Assembly: GCA_013331225.1 (NCBI GenBank)
Contig: DUGV01000050.1
Coordinates: 1 to 9,821 of the forward strand
Source: Methanolinea sp.
GTDB taxonomy: Archaea; Halobacteriota; Methanomicrobia; Methanomicrobiales; Methanospirillaceae
Direction: 5' to 3'
Length of the DNA: 9,821 nt
Position 1 is the first letter of the stretch; every line of letters begins with the position of its first letter. The notes below the pieces were generated by a model. It worked only from the letters and a program-made list of their open reading frames with translations, was not told the DNA's origin and searched no databases. Made by a program: the position numbers and the translations under genes. Positions 1-7,198 of the stretch are shown one piece after another.

Positions 1-532
1 GGATCTTTCGCTGGTCGATGCCGCCGACCGCCGCATCCACCCCGAGTCGTGCGATATCCACCATCTGCATGATGGGATAGATCATCTGCGAGACGGTAGG
101 GGTCTCCATCTGCCGTCCCACCTCGTCCATGCTCCGCGTGGCCCTGTTCAATGTGATCTGCTGGGAGAGGCGAAGCACCATCAGTTCGTAGTCGCGGTCG
201 AGCTGGAGGTCCGACCCCAGCACGTACTCCACGTCAGTGAGGCCGAGCCCTTCGAAGCACCTGCGGTTGTACATGGCCAGCTCCCGGACCTGCTCCATGT
301 TCCCCTTGCGGTTCAGAAAGGCGTGCAGGTCGGCGAGGAGCACCACGACATCGAAGCCGGCGTGTTTCAGGTCTACTAGCTTGTTGACGGTGACCAGGTG
401 GCCGAGGTGAATCTCTCCGCTCGGCTCGTAGCCGGCATACACCCTCTTCTTCGGCCTGGCGAGGACTTCCCGGAGTTCCTCGTCCGTGACCACCTCCACG
501 GTGTTCCTCGTTGCCAGTGCGTACGCGTCCAT
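1..532 (-). CDS. tyrS: Tyrosyl-tRNA synthetase, archaeal type (3' end cut by window)
   Basis: TyrRS charges tRNA(Tyr) with tyrosine in the cytoplasm using ATP. The 177 visible residues are the N-terminal part of the class I catalytic domain; archaeal TyrRS is a little over 300 residues, so more than half is present. The class I HIGH signature appears as HLGH at residues 42-45, preceded by YAGYEPSG (32-39). Y32 matches the tyrosine-contacting Tyr32 of the Methanocaldococcus jannaschii enzyme, and D159 in the VDIARLGVD stretch matches its Asp158. LLADLHAFLN (65-74) and YPIMQ (152-156) are also conserved. The KMSKS-like motif and anticodon-binding domain lie beyond position 1. The start at 530-532 is chosen because MDAYALATRNT aligns with the M. 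jannaschii N-terminus. No Shine-Dalgarno is seen, so a leaderless or short-leader transcript is likely. The family call is near certain; only the truncation limits it. Confidence 0.96.
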   Translation of the reverse strand, partial: MDAYALATRNTVEVVTDEELREVLARPKKRVYAGYEPSGEIHLGHLVTVNKLVDLKHAGFDVVVLLADLHAFLNRKGNMEQVRELAMYNRRCFEGLGLTDVEYVLGSDLQLDRDYELMVLRLSQQITLNRATRSMDEVGRQMETPTVSQMIYPIMQMVDIARLGVDAAVGGIDQRKI

Positions 533-558
533 TCATATAAAATGGGGAATTCGTGGTG

Positions 559-570
559 TTAATGCTTATG
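559..570 (-). promoter_or_regulatory. Possible box A for tyrS
   Basis: On the minus strand, an AT-rich element (CATAAGCATTAA) lies about 27-38 bases upstream of the tyrS start, the spacing expected for box A of a leaderless archaeal transcript. It is a weak match to the consensus. A better TATA match (TTTATATG, about 535-542) is only a few bases from the start codon and would place transcription initiation inside the gene. Confidence 0.3.
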
Positions 571-800
571 AACAGCACAGATGCGGCCGGTCAGTAATAC
601 TGTGTGGGTGTTGCGCTTTTCATTGGGAAAGGTCTGATTTTTTTGGTGGTCCAGGTTTCATGGCAACTCACTTTATTCTCACACCAGGGTCTGGAGCCAT
701 CCATGGGATGCCACAATACCCACTCAGCGGATTTTCCTGGCATCACCTGGTTTTGGGAGGGCTGGCCAGGAGAGGGGAGATAAGAGGGCTCTCTTTAGGC

Positions 801-846
801 ATACGCTGGAAAACACCCGAAAAAGAATGTTTCCAGCCCAAAAAAT
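801..846 (-). terminator. Likely transcription terminator of the GAPDH gene
   Basis: Reading away from the GAPDH stop on the minus strand, the transcript meets a T6 tract (complement of 840-845), then a perfect 8-bp inverted repeat (GCTGGAAA at 805-812, TTTCCAGC at 830-837). The 17-base loop contains a further T5 tract (820-824). Archaeal termination relies mainly on T-rich tracts, so the two T runs are the stronger evidence; the hairpin may add stability at the 3' end. Confidence 0.5.
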
Positions 847-856
847 CGAATAGGGG

Positions 857-1879
857 TTAATTGATTGCCACGAAGTTCATTGCCTTGTTGGTCGTGGCGA
901 TGGATTTTGCAGGGTCTTTCTCGGTGCCCATCATTGCCCGGATGCAGTCGATATTCTCCACCACCACGTCCGCTTCCTGGTGGATGGCCTGGAAGAGATA
1001 GAGCTCCTTCCCGATGCAGGATACAGATTCCTCGAAGATGCCGTTCTCCCAGAGGTCCGAACGGCACCGCCCCAGGTCCATCGCGTACTCCTTCAGCTCG
1101 GCGGTGCTGGTGATCCCAGTGGATTTCCGGACCAGTCCCATCCTCGGATGCTTCTCGATGATCTCGAGGACTTTCTCCCGGCTCGCCTCTTTTTTAAGGT
1201 CCATCTGCACGACGTGCATGTGCATCATTGTTACGGGGACAATCATTGCCAGCGTGACGATGTTGATGTGGGGCAGCACGCTCTGCACGTCCGGGCCGTG
1301 GTGGCTCGGGATGTGCACGGGGTTCAGCACGACCGCATCGATTGGCCCGCGCTTTATGTCAGCAGGGTCCCCGCCTCTCCTGACCATCACCGCCCGCACC
1401 TTCTCGACGCCGTATGCTTTGTCCATGGCATTGATTATCCGGCAGAGGCCGGTCGTATTGCAGGAGACCACCCGGGCGAACTGCTTGCCGATGGCGTCCC
1501 TGTAGTTGCAGTCCGAGTTGAAGGAGAACCCTGCAACTTCGTGATCTTCGCCTCCCTGCCAGATGGCCTTGATGCCCACCTTCTCGTAGAGCGGCCTGTT
1601 CTTCTCCCCCACGCCGCCCGGCGTTGCATCCACCACGATGTCCGCGGCCTTCAGCATGTCATCCACGCTGCCTGCAACAGGGAGGCCGGCCTTCTCGAAT
1701 GCAGCCTTCTTCGAGAGATCTGCGATGTAGAGGGGATACCCCCGCGATTTCGCAACGAAGGCCTCGTGGCTGGGCTTCGTCTTCGAGCCCCCGACGACTT
1801 TCATGTCCGGCTGGGCCGCAACAGCATCCGCGACCCGCTTTCCAATCGTCCCGTACCCGTTGATGGCGACTCTGATCAT
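857..1879 (-). CDS. gap: Glyceraldehyde-3-phosphate dehydrogenase, archaeal type
   Basis: This enzyme interconverts glyceraldehyde 3-phosphate and 1,3-bisphosphoglycerate with NAD(P); in methanogens it serves mainly gluconeogenesis. The 340-residue product matches the archaeal family in length and sequence; the Methanothermus fervidus enzyme is nearly the same size. The Rossmann dinucleotide motif is NGYGTIGKRVADA (7-19). SKT (32-34) follows the second strand, where archaeal enzymes contact the cofactor ribose or phosphate, so NADP use is possible but unproven. The catalytic cysteine is C140 in VVSCNTTGLCR, and IPSHHGPDV (190-198) carries the conserved active-site histidines. The C-terminal half holds STAELKEYA, HQEADVV and TNKAMN, all family hallmarks. 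No Shine-Dalgarno precedes the start, but a box A-like CTTTAA lies about 31 bases upstream, suggesting a leaderless transcript. It is transcribed divergently from the large surface-protein gene. Confidence 0.96.
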   Translation of the reverse strand: MIRVAINGYGTIGKRVADAVAAQPDMKVVGGSKTKPSHEAFVAKSRGYPLYIADLSKKAAFEKAGLPVAGSVDDMLKAADIVVDATPGGVGEKNRPLYEKVGIKAIWQGGEDHEVAGFSFNSDCNYRDAIGKQFARVVSCNTTGLCRIINAMDKAYGVEKVRAVMVRRGGDPADIKRGPIDAVVLNPVHIPSHHGPDVQSVLPHINIVTLAMIVPVTMMHMHVVQMDLKKEASREKVLEIIEKHPRMGLVRKSTGITSTAELKEYAMDLGRCRSDLWENGIFEESVSCIGKELYLFQAIHQEADVVVENIDCIRAMMGTEKDPAKSIATTNKAMNFVAIN

Positions 1880-1906
1880 ATGGTGAGGTGGTGGGAATGA
1901 GGGGAG

Positions 1907-1914
1907 TTAAAGAT
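1907..1914 (-). promoter_or_regulatory. Possible box A for the GAPDH gene
   Basis: On the minus strand, the element ATCTTTAA is centred about 31 bases upstream of the gap start codon. This fits an archaeal TATA box driving a leaderless or nearly leaderless transcript, and the absence of a purine-rich ribosome binding site before the start agrees with that. Confidence 0.4.
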
Positions 1915-1942
1915 TGTCAATTGTGGGGGAGGAGAAAAATCA

Positions 1943-1959
1943 TGACTGCGTTGCAGTCA
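1943..1959. repeat. Perfect 7-bp inverted repeat, candidate operator
   Basis: TGACTGC-GTT-GCAGTCA is a perfect 7-bp inverted repeat with a 3-base centre. It lies between the two divergent promoters: about 14-30 bases upstream of the rightward box A and about 30-50 bases upstream of the gap box A. That is a typical place for a dimeric helix-turn-helix regulator, but no regulator gene in the window points to a specific protein. Confidence 0.4.
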
Positions 1960-1963
1960 GAAA

Positions 1964-1980
1964 ATGAAATAACTTTAAAT
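1964..1980 (+). promoter_or_regulatory. BRE/TATA-type promoter for the surface-protein gene
   Basis: The purine-rich GAAATAA (1966-1972) followed by CTTTAAAT (1973-1980) resembles an archaeal BRE plus box A. Transcription would be expected to begin near 2001-2007, leaving a leader of about 245 bases before the start at 2250. This is one of the better promoter matches in the window, but it rests on sequence pattern alone. Confidence 0.5.
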
Positions 1981-2006
1981 TTGGCCATATTTTTCGTTTT
2001 TAATCA

Positions 2007-2129
2007 ATGAATGGAGTTATATTCTTCAGAATTATTTCACAAGATTTATGCTCTTCAATAGTGACACACCAATTACCGGGGGAGTCCGCAGAAATCGTCA
2101 TATGCTGTGATCCAGAGAACATGGCATAG
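2007..2129 (+). CDS. Candidate 40-residue small ORF in the leader
   Basis: An ATG about 30 bases downstream of the box A centre opens a 40-codon frame that ends in TAG. It is therefore positioned as a leaderless ORF at the likely transcription start. The peptide begins MNGVIFFRIISQ and includes IVICC near the end; I recognise no family. It has no ribosome binding site of its own and could equally be untranslated leader. The spacing from the promoter is the only support. Confidence 0.15.
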   Translation: MNGVIFFRIISQDLCSSIVTHQLPGESAEIVICCDPENMA

Positions 2130-2237
2130 TGGATGCTCCGCTGAGTGTCTGGGCTTTTGTCTTGGGCTGAGTAGCGGATGCTGGGTTGGTTTTGTGGGGA
2201 CCTTTGGAAATGTGTATGCAAGGTACTGAAATTTTGT

Positions 2238-2241
2238 GGAG
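2238..2241 (+). promoter_or_regulatory. Ribosome binding site of the surface-protein gene
   Basis: GGAG ends 8 bases before the ATG at 2250, a normal archaeal Shine-Dalgarno position. It decides the start at 2250 over the out-of-frame ATG at 2243-2245. Confidence 0.6.
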
Positions 2242-2249
2242 AATGAGAT

Positions 2250-5200
2250 ATGACAATCGTGAAAGTGGGAAGTAAAAAAGAGCTTTGCTTCTCGTGTATT
2301 TTGGTTTCAGTCATCCTTTTCGGTATGGTAGGATGCGTCAGCGGTGAAACATATTACATCAACAGCACAGTGTTGAATGCTGAAAATCCGGTGTTTATAA
2401 TTGAAGAACCCGGAATATACCTTTTTGATGAGGATATTAGCGGAATACCGACCAGTCAGGATGAGTATCGAGGTGCAATCTGGATAAAAACCTCGGATGT
2501 CGTTCTCGATGGGCAGTATCATTCGCTCTCTTCAGATCTCACAGATATCCTATGGACTAATTCCGCTCTGATAATATCTTCTTCAGAAGATTTCGGTGAT
2601 ACCCCGGATCAGGGTTCTGATCTTGAAAATGTCACAATCAGGAATATTTACTTCGATATGTGGCAGAACTCGGTATTCGCCTATAATACTAACTCGTTAA
2701 TTCTGACAGGTAATGTCTTCTCAAACACGCAAAGCGCAATTTATTGTGGCAATAGTCAGGAATTAAAAATAGAGGATAATACATTAAATCCTGGCTGTAA
2801 TCCATACGACTATATTTCAATCACTGCGACAAGACCCAGTTCAGGAGTTCTGATTGCCAATAATTCTATTTACGGAGGAGGGCCTACATCGTCAATTAAT
2901 ATAGACTCAGAATATGTTCAGGACGTTATTATTCACAGTAATATCCTCCAGGGAGGAAGTGAAAGTGATCATCCTGGAATTTTTTCATTGGCGGATAAAG
3001 TGATTATTGAAAATAATCTCCTTCAGTGTGAAAGGAGTTGTGGATTTATAAGTGGTGACGAATATCTCATTCGAAACAACACATTCGAATCAAATGAACA
3101 ATTCATCCAATTTAATGGAAGAAATTCAATAATTGAAGATAACCAATTCGGGTCTTCCCCTAGTTACGGTTGTGGGGTAAATATTGGTGACGAATATAAT
3201 TATGCTGAAAACGTCTCGTTCTCGAAAAATAAGGTAGATTCGGAGTTTGGTGGAAATTTATATGGTAATCGCTGTAAAATTATTGACTGTGAGTTCTCTG
3301 GCTGGGATGGAATTGCAATAACCGGAAACGAAAACATCATTAATAACTCGATTTTTTACAGTACCGGGCATACAATGGTAATATGGCTAACCGGTGATAA
3401 TTGCGAAATAATCAATAACTCGTTATATGGTGGCTCTCCTGGACAAGGGGGAAGCATCATCCAGATATATGGTTCGAATAATATTCTTTCCGGAAATACA
3501 ATTCAGGGAGAAGATTATGGTATAACAATGATTGACGGAATGGCAAATTTTATATGCAATAATACGATTTCTGGCAGTCTCAATGGCATATCAATATCAG
3601 ATTCAGACATGAACCAAATATATGGAAATTTCATAACCGAAAATGAGGAGGCCGGCATTCTTATTACAGTCATCAACACCGACTGCCAGAATTTGATATT
3701 CAATAACTATTTGAAAAACCTGAATAACATTGTTTTTTCAGCTAACTCCCCGTCATGTTCCTGGAATATTGAATCGGGTATGGGTCCAAACATTATCGGC
3801 GGTCCCAGAATCGGTGGCAACTATTGGGGAGCACCTGATGGAACAGGAGTCTCTGACTTAGCACTGGACGAAGATAATGACGGGTTTGCAGATGAACCAT
3901 ATGAGATAGATGCCCAGAATATCGATTACTACCCGCTTGTGCATTTCACGTCTCCCCCTGAATATGGAATCTATTATCTTAATTCTACGGTCCTGAACAA
4001 TGAGACAACGCGATATATCATCGATAAGCCCGGAACCTACATTTTTGATGAGGACATCATCGATTTTGAATTTCCCTGTGATACCTCAGGCACTTTTGGT
4101 AATGGTTACCCGCTTATGTGGGTACGATCATCTGATGTGGTTATTGAGGGGGATGGCTATGTTTTAGATGCAATCGATCAATACAATGGGGTCTATATGA
4201 ATTCTGTGAGTGCAATTTTTATTGGGGACTCAGGGGATGAAATTGATAGCCTTAGAATTGAGAATGTCACCGTTCGAAACCTCACTCTATCGGAGTGGTA
4301 TTGTGGCATCGAAGCCCACCCTGTTGCAAATCATATAATTGAAAATAATTTTATCGATAATTGTAATAATGCGATTTGGATTGATGGTTTTCCGTCATCC
4401 CCTCCTAATCTTAAAGTACGTATGAACACCATCACGGCTAATGGAGCCGAGGATTCAGATTCTAATGGAATATTCATAGCTTCATCTGATAACGATGAAA
4501 GTATCGTGATGATTGTCGAAAATAACCAGTTGTCCCGATTGATAGGACCTGGCATTATTGTTGAGGGAGGTACGGCTCAGATTATTGGTAATGTTGTGAC
4601 AGATTGCGGATTAGGTATCGGGTCTGGCTGTACTGGTAGAATATCAGACAATATTGTCACCGGGTCTAATGATTGGGCAATTAGTGGATGCGGCGAAGAA
4701 ATGGAAATAATTAATAATACTGTCTCTCATAATCCGGGTGGCGGTTTTTACATACCTGCTTATTATTCATTAATCATGGATAATATCATTGAAGGGAATG
4801 GTTTACCGGGGATATTATTTGATGGCAGTGAATGTCACATTTATAATAATTATTTCAATAATACAGAAAATGTCGGATTTGAAAGTTTAGAATGGTGGTG
4901 CCCACAACATTTCTGGAATGCTTCAATTCCAATAGAAGAGCAGAACATCGCTGGAGGACCATCTATCGGAGGAAACTACTGGGGAACACCTGAAGGAAGT
5001 GGATACTCTCAGACAGCAATTGACCAGAACCACGATGGGTTCGCAGATGAACCCTATGTGATAATTTCCGGTTATTGGGATATGGACGGTGATGGGACAC
5101 AGGAATATTGTGAGACCATTGATTATTTCCCCCTCGTCAATTTCGTCCAAATTCCCGAGAACCAACTTCCGCTTGCATTCTTCTTATTCGACTTCCAGGA

Positions 5201-7160
5201 TTCTTCAAATAAGGACATCCCTACACCGGATGATGTAATCACCTTCTTCGATAATTCCTGGGACCCCGATGATGGCGACACAATAACTGAATGGTCGTGG
5301 GACTTTGGCGACGGTGAAACATCAAATGAACAGAACCCCTTACACCAGTATTCCCAATCAGGATTCTATACTGTCAATCTCACAGTCACTGATGGGAATG
5401 GTGCTGTGGGCTCATATGAGGAGGAGATCCTTGTCAACTACCCGCCGGTTGTGGACTTTACCATGGACATTGAACCTCCCCTCATCGCAGGGCAGATTGT
5501 TCATTTTTCTGGCACTGCAACGGATCAGGATGGCACAATTAATGAATTGGCGTGGCAGGTGTTTTCGGGATCACAACCATATCCAGAAATCGTGTCCACC
5601 GACATCAACATGTGGTATGAATTTACGACCCCCGACTTATACGTGATAACCCTCACAGCCATCGATAATCTTGGATCACCAGGAATAGCGGGATATATTC
5701 TGGTTGTGAATGAACTGGAAGAAACACTCTATTTCCTGATGGCTCCGGGAGTGGAATTCGATGGGATAAATGTGACCTTCGATTCTGCATCCGTGGATGA
5801 GTTCATTGGCAACGTATTCTCAATTGATGATGATACCCTCACTATCACGATGAACGGTCTTACCACTACTCTTGTTACTGACGGCTTTACCGAAGTCAAT
5901 GGCCTGCTTCAAGGAGAAGTGAATTCAATAACAGTCGAAAATGCCCCACTTGTGTGGGAGATTGCAGATATTGGTGATGTGGGGGCTTCATTTAAAGCAA
6001 ATCTGACCCCAGAAAACAGCGCGTATCTCGAGGATGTTATCATCGCGGTCAATATCAATGAAACCGCGAGTACTGGAGTCCAGACCGCTTACGAACTTGC
6101 AGCAGTGGATGCATCACTTGATATTGTCGACATTGCCTATGCCTTCAACATCATCGGGGCTACTCTGGAGAACGGCGTTGATGTAATGGATGCAACCATC
6201 GTCATGACTGCTCCAGAAAGCTGGGTTGTATCTCAAGGTGGACCAGACCGGGTCAGGATATTCAGGTACTCTGAATATGATGGTACAACAGAGATTCTTG
6301 AACCGATTTATGTGTTTGATGAGATTGCCGGGGTGTATACCTTCACCGCCCTCTCTCCGAACGGGCTTTCGGTATTCAGCCTGGTAGCGGTGATCGAGAC
6401 AATCCCAGACACCACACCCCCTCTCATCTCCGACCTCCTCGCCACCCCGAACCCGGCTTCCATAAACACACCGGTTCTTGTAACCGTTACCGTTGATGAC
6501 TCACTCACCGGAGGGTCCACCATCACGAATGTAGAATATTCAGTGGATGGAATCACATGGAACCCCCTGATCGCTACAGACGGAGCCTTTGACGAAATGA
6601 CAGAAAGTGCAACTGTCACACTTCCGGGAAGGGCCTCTGCCGAAGTGTTCAATGTCCTTGTCCGGACAATTGACGCGGCGGGAAATAATGCACTCTCCGA
6701 CCCACTCCTCGTCGCAGTCTACGACCCGAACGGCGCGTTCGTCACAGCAGGAGGATGGATCCTCTCACCGGTGGGAGCATACATGCCGGATGCAACATCA
6801 ACAGGAAAAGCAAACCTTGGGCTGAACTGCAAGTACAAGAAGGGAACCACAATCCCCACCGGGGAGACCGAGTTCCACCTAAAGGATGCCGATCTCAAGT
6901 TCAAGGCAACCAGTTATGAATGGCTGGTAATCACGGGGCCAAAGGCAATCTATCGCGGTTCTGGAACCATCAACGGGAATGGTCTCTATGGATTCCAGAT
7001 TGTCGCAGTTGATGGCGCGCTCTCTGGTGGAGACGATACTTTCAGGATACAGATATGGGAGAAGGCTACGAATACGCTCGTCTATGACAACGGCGCAGGA
7101 TCAACGACTGGGGACCCGGGCACTACGCTGGGTGGCGGGAACGTGAAGATCCACAAATAA
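2250..7160 (+). CDS. Secreted multidomain beta-helix/PKD surface protein
   Basis: The 1636-residue product is probably exported, either surface-bound or released; its ligand is unknown. An N-terminal basic stretch and hydrophobic core (residues 9-28) form a signal peptide, with cleavage likely near 32 or lipid attachment at C29. Two right-handed parallel beta-helix modules follow (34-564, 573-963). Each opens with YYxNSTVLN...PGxYxFDEDI and closes with the NosD-like GGNYWG and a DxD/NxDGFADEPY loop. A PKD domain (about 974-1062, WDFGDG at 1017-1022) and a second PKD-type domain (about 1063-1155) come next. Residues 1156-1386 resemble the PGF-pre-PGF domain near their end (VRIFRYSEYDG). An Ig-like domain (about 1388-1490) precedes a post-COAP-1-like C-terminal domain (1491-1636; FVTAGGWI, CKYKKG, final IHK). 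About twenty N-glycosylation sequons are present. There is no C-terminal membrane helix. Automated labels may call it copper-binding NosD; that role is not supported here. Confidence 0.9.
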   Translation: MTIVKVGSKKELCFSCILVSVILFGMVGCVSGETYYINSTVLNAENPVFIIEEPGIYLFDEDISGIPTSQDEYRGAIWIKTSDVVLDGQYHSLSSDLTDILWTNSALIISSSEDFGDTPDQGSDLENVTIRNIYFDMWQNSVFAYNTNSLILTGNVFSNTQSAIYCGNSQELKIEDNTLNPGCNPYDYISITATRPSSGVLIANNSIYGGGPTSSINIDSEYVQDVIIHSNILQGGSESDHPGIFSLADKVIIENNLLQCERSCGFISGDEYLIRNNTFESNEQFIQFNGRNSIIEDNQFGSSPSYGCGVNIGDEYNYAENVSFSKNKVDSEFGGNLYGNRCKIIDCEFSGWDGIAITGNENIINNSIFYSTGHTMVIWLTGDNCEIINNSLYGGSPGQGGSIIQIYGSNNILSGNTIQGEDYGITMIDGMANFICNNTISGSLNGISISDSDMNQIYGNFITENEEAGILITVINTDCQNLIFNNYLKNLNNIVFSANSPSCSWNIESGMGPNIIGGPRIGGNYWGAPDGTGVSDLALDEDNDGFADEPYEIDAQNIDYYPLVHFTSPPEYGIYYLNSTVLNNETTRYIIDKPGTYIFDEDIIDFEFPCDTSGTFGNGYPLMWVRSSDVVIEGDGYVLDAIDQYNGVYMNSVSAIFIGDSGDEIDSLRIENVTVRNLTLSEWYCGIEAHPVANHIIENNFIDNCNNAIWIDGFPSSPPNLKVRMNTITANGAEDSDSNGIFIASSDNDESIVMIVENNQLSRLIGPGIIVEGGTAQIIGNVVTDCGLGIGSGCTGRISDNIVTGSNDWAISGCGEEMEIINNTVSHNPGGGFYIPAYYSLIMDNIIEGNGLPGILFDGSECHIYNNYFNNTENVGFESLEWWCPQHFWNASIPIEEQNIAGGPSIGGNYWGTPEGSGYSQTAIDQNHDGFADEPYVIISGYWDMDGDGTQEYCETIDYFPLVNFVQIPENQLPLAFFLFDFQDSSNKDIPTPDDVITFFDNSWDPDDGDTITEWSWDFGDGETSNEQNPLHQYSQSGFYTVNLTVTDGNGAVGSYEEEILVNYPPVVDFTMDIEPPLIAGQIVHFSGTATDQDGTINELAWQVFSGSQPYPEIVSTDINMWYEFTTPDLYVITLTAIDNLGSPGIAGYILVVNELEETLYFLMAPGVEFDGINVTFDSASVDEFIGNVFSIDDDTLTITMNGLTTTLVTDGFTEVNGLLQGEVNSITVENAPLVWEIADIGDVGASFKANLTPENSAYLEDVIIAVNINETASTGVQTAYELAAVDASLDIVDIAYAFNIIGATLENGVDVMDATIVMTAPESWVVSQGGPDRVRIFRYSEYDGTTEILEPIYVFDEIAGVYTFTALSPNGLSVFSLVAVIETIPDTTPPLISDLLATPNPASINTPVLVTVTVDDSLTGGSTITNVEYSVDGITWNPLIATDGAFDEMTESATVTLPGRASAEVFNVLVRTIDAAGNNALSDPLLVAVYDPNGAFVTAGGWILSPVGAYMPDATSTGKANLGLNCKYKKGTTIPTGETEFHLKDADLKFKATSYEWLVITGPKAIYRGSGTINGNGLYGFQIVAVDGALSGGDDTFRIQIWEKATNTLVYDNGAGSTTGDPGTTLGGGNVKIHK
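2349..3941 (+). repeat. Beta-helix module 1 of the surface protein
   Basis: Residues 34-564 form the first copy of a tandemly duplicated NosD-like unit. It has the cap motif TYYINSTVLN, then DVVLDG and NVTIRN entering a long asparagine-rich ladder of short strands, then GGNYWG (522-527). It ends with a calcium-loop-like DEDNDGFADEPY (540-551) and DYYPLV. This copy is longer than the second, 531 against 391 residues, and is rich in AAT/ATT codons. Confidence 0.8.
3966..5138 (+). repeat. Beta-helix module 2 of the surface protein
   Basis: Residues 573-963 form the second copy, opening with GIYYLNSTVLN and PGTYIFDEDI, with DVVIEG and NVTVRN in the same order as in module 1. It closes with GGNYWG (907-912), DQNHDGFADEPY (925-936) and DYFPLV. 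An insertion before the closing motif adds another acidic loop, DMDGDG (944-949). Similarity to module 1 is clear in protein but weak in DNA, so the duplication is old. Confidence 0.8.
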
Positions 7161-7161
7161 C

Positions 7162-7178
7162 TTTTTTCTATTTCTCTC
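7162..7178 (+). terminator. T-rich terminator after the surface-protein gene
   Basis: A T6 run begins two bases after the stop codon and continues into a pyrimidine-rich stretch (CTATTTCTCTC). This is the usual form of an archaeal intrinsic terminator. It lies only about 20 bases before the next start, so the two transcription units are tightly packed. Confidence 0.55.
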
Positions 7179-7198
7179 GCCGATTTTAATCCCATAAT

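Larger units (their letters stand above)
533..856. other. Intergenic region between tyrS and the GAPDH gene
   Basis: This 324-base stretch has no convincing gene. At its left end lie two TATA-like elements that could serve tyrS on the minus strand. One is TTTATATG (about 535-542), which lies almost on the start codon; the other is a weaker CATAAGCATTAA (about 559-570), better placed for a leaderless transcript. At the right end are T-rich tracts and a hairpin just past the GAPDH stop. The middle includes a plus-strand T7 run (638-644) of no clear role. I see no tRNA fold, CRISPR repeat or repeat family. Confidence 0.6.
1880..2249. other. Divergent intergenic region with promoters and long leader
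   Basis: This 370-base stretch separates gap (minus) from the large surface-protein gene (plus). It holds the gap box A, an inverted repeat at 1943-1959, and a box A for rightward transcription at 1973-1980. After that comes about 245 bases of likely 5' leader. The leader contains a 40-codon candidate ORF (2007-2129) and a possible stem formed by TCCGCT (2137-2142) and AGCGGA (2173-2178). It also has short direct repeats GGATGCT (2131-2137, 2176-2182), and it ends with a ribosome binding site at 2238-2241. A minus-strand ORF across 2000-2314 looks non-coding. Confidence 0.6.

Noticed and set aside
486..860. Plus-strand open frame of 124 codons across the tyrS-gap intergenic region
   Set aside because: It overlaps the conserved tyrS start on the other strand and runs through the gap terminator; the composition is random-looking, with no recognisable motif.
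980..1900. 306-codon plus-strand open frame opposite gap
   Set aside because: It is the antisense image of a clear GAPDH gene; long antisense frames are common in GC-rich coding DNA and this one matches no family.
2000..2314. 104-codon minus-strand frame in the leader of the surface gene
   Set aside because: It overlaps the promoter, ribosome binding site and signal peptide of the plus-strand gene and has low-complexity content with no recognised motif.
2400..5100. Recurring AATAAT words in the AT-rich beta-helix coding region, looked at as CRISPR or DNA satellite repeats
   Set aside because: The recurrence is coding: it follows the asparagine/isoleucine ladder and has no constant period or identical spacer-repeat structure.
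2349..5138. Nitrous oxide reductase accessory function (NosD) for the large protein
   Set aside because: Only the beta-helix fold and closing motifs resemble NosD; there are no other nos genes, and the PKD, Ig-like and post-COAP-1-like domains point to a surface protein.
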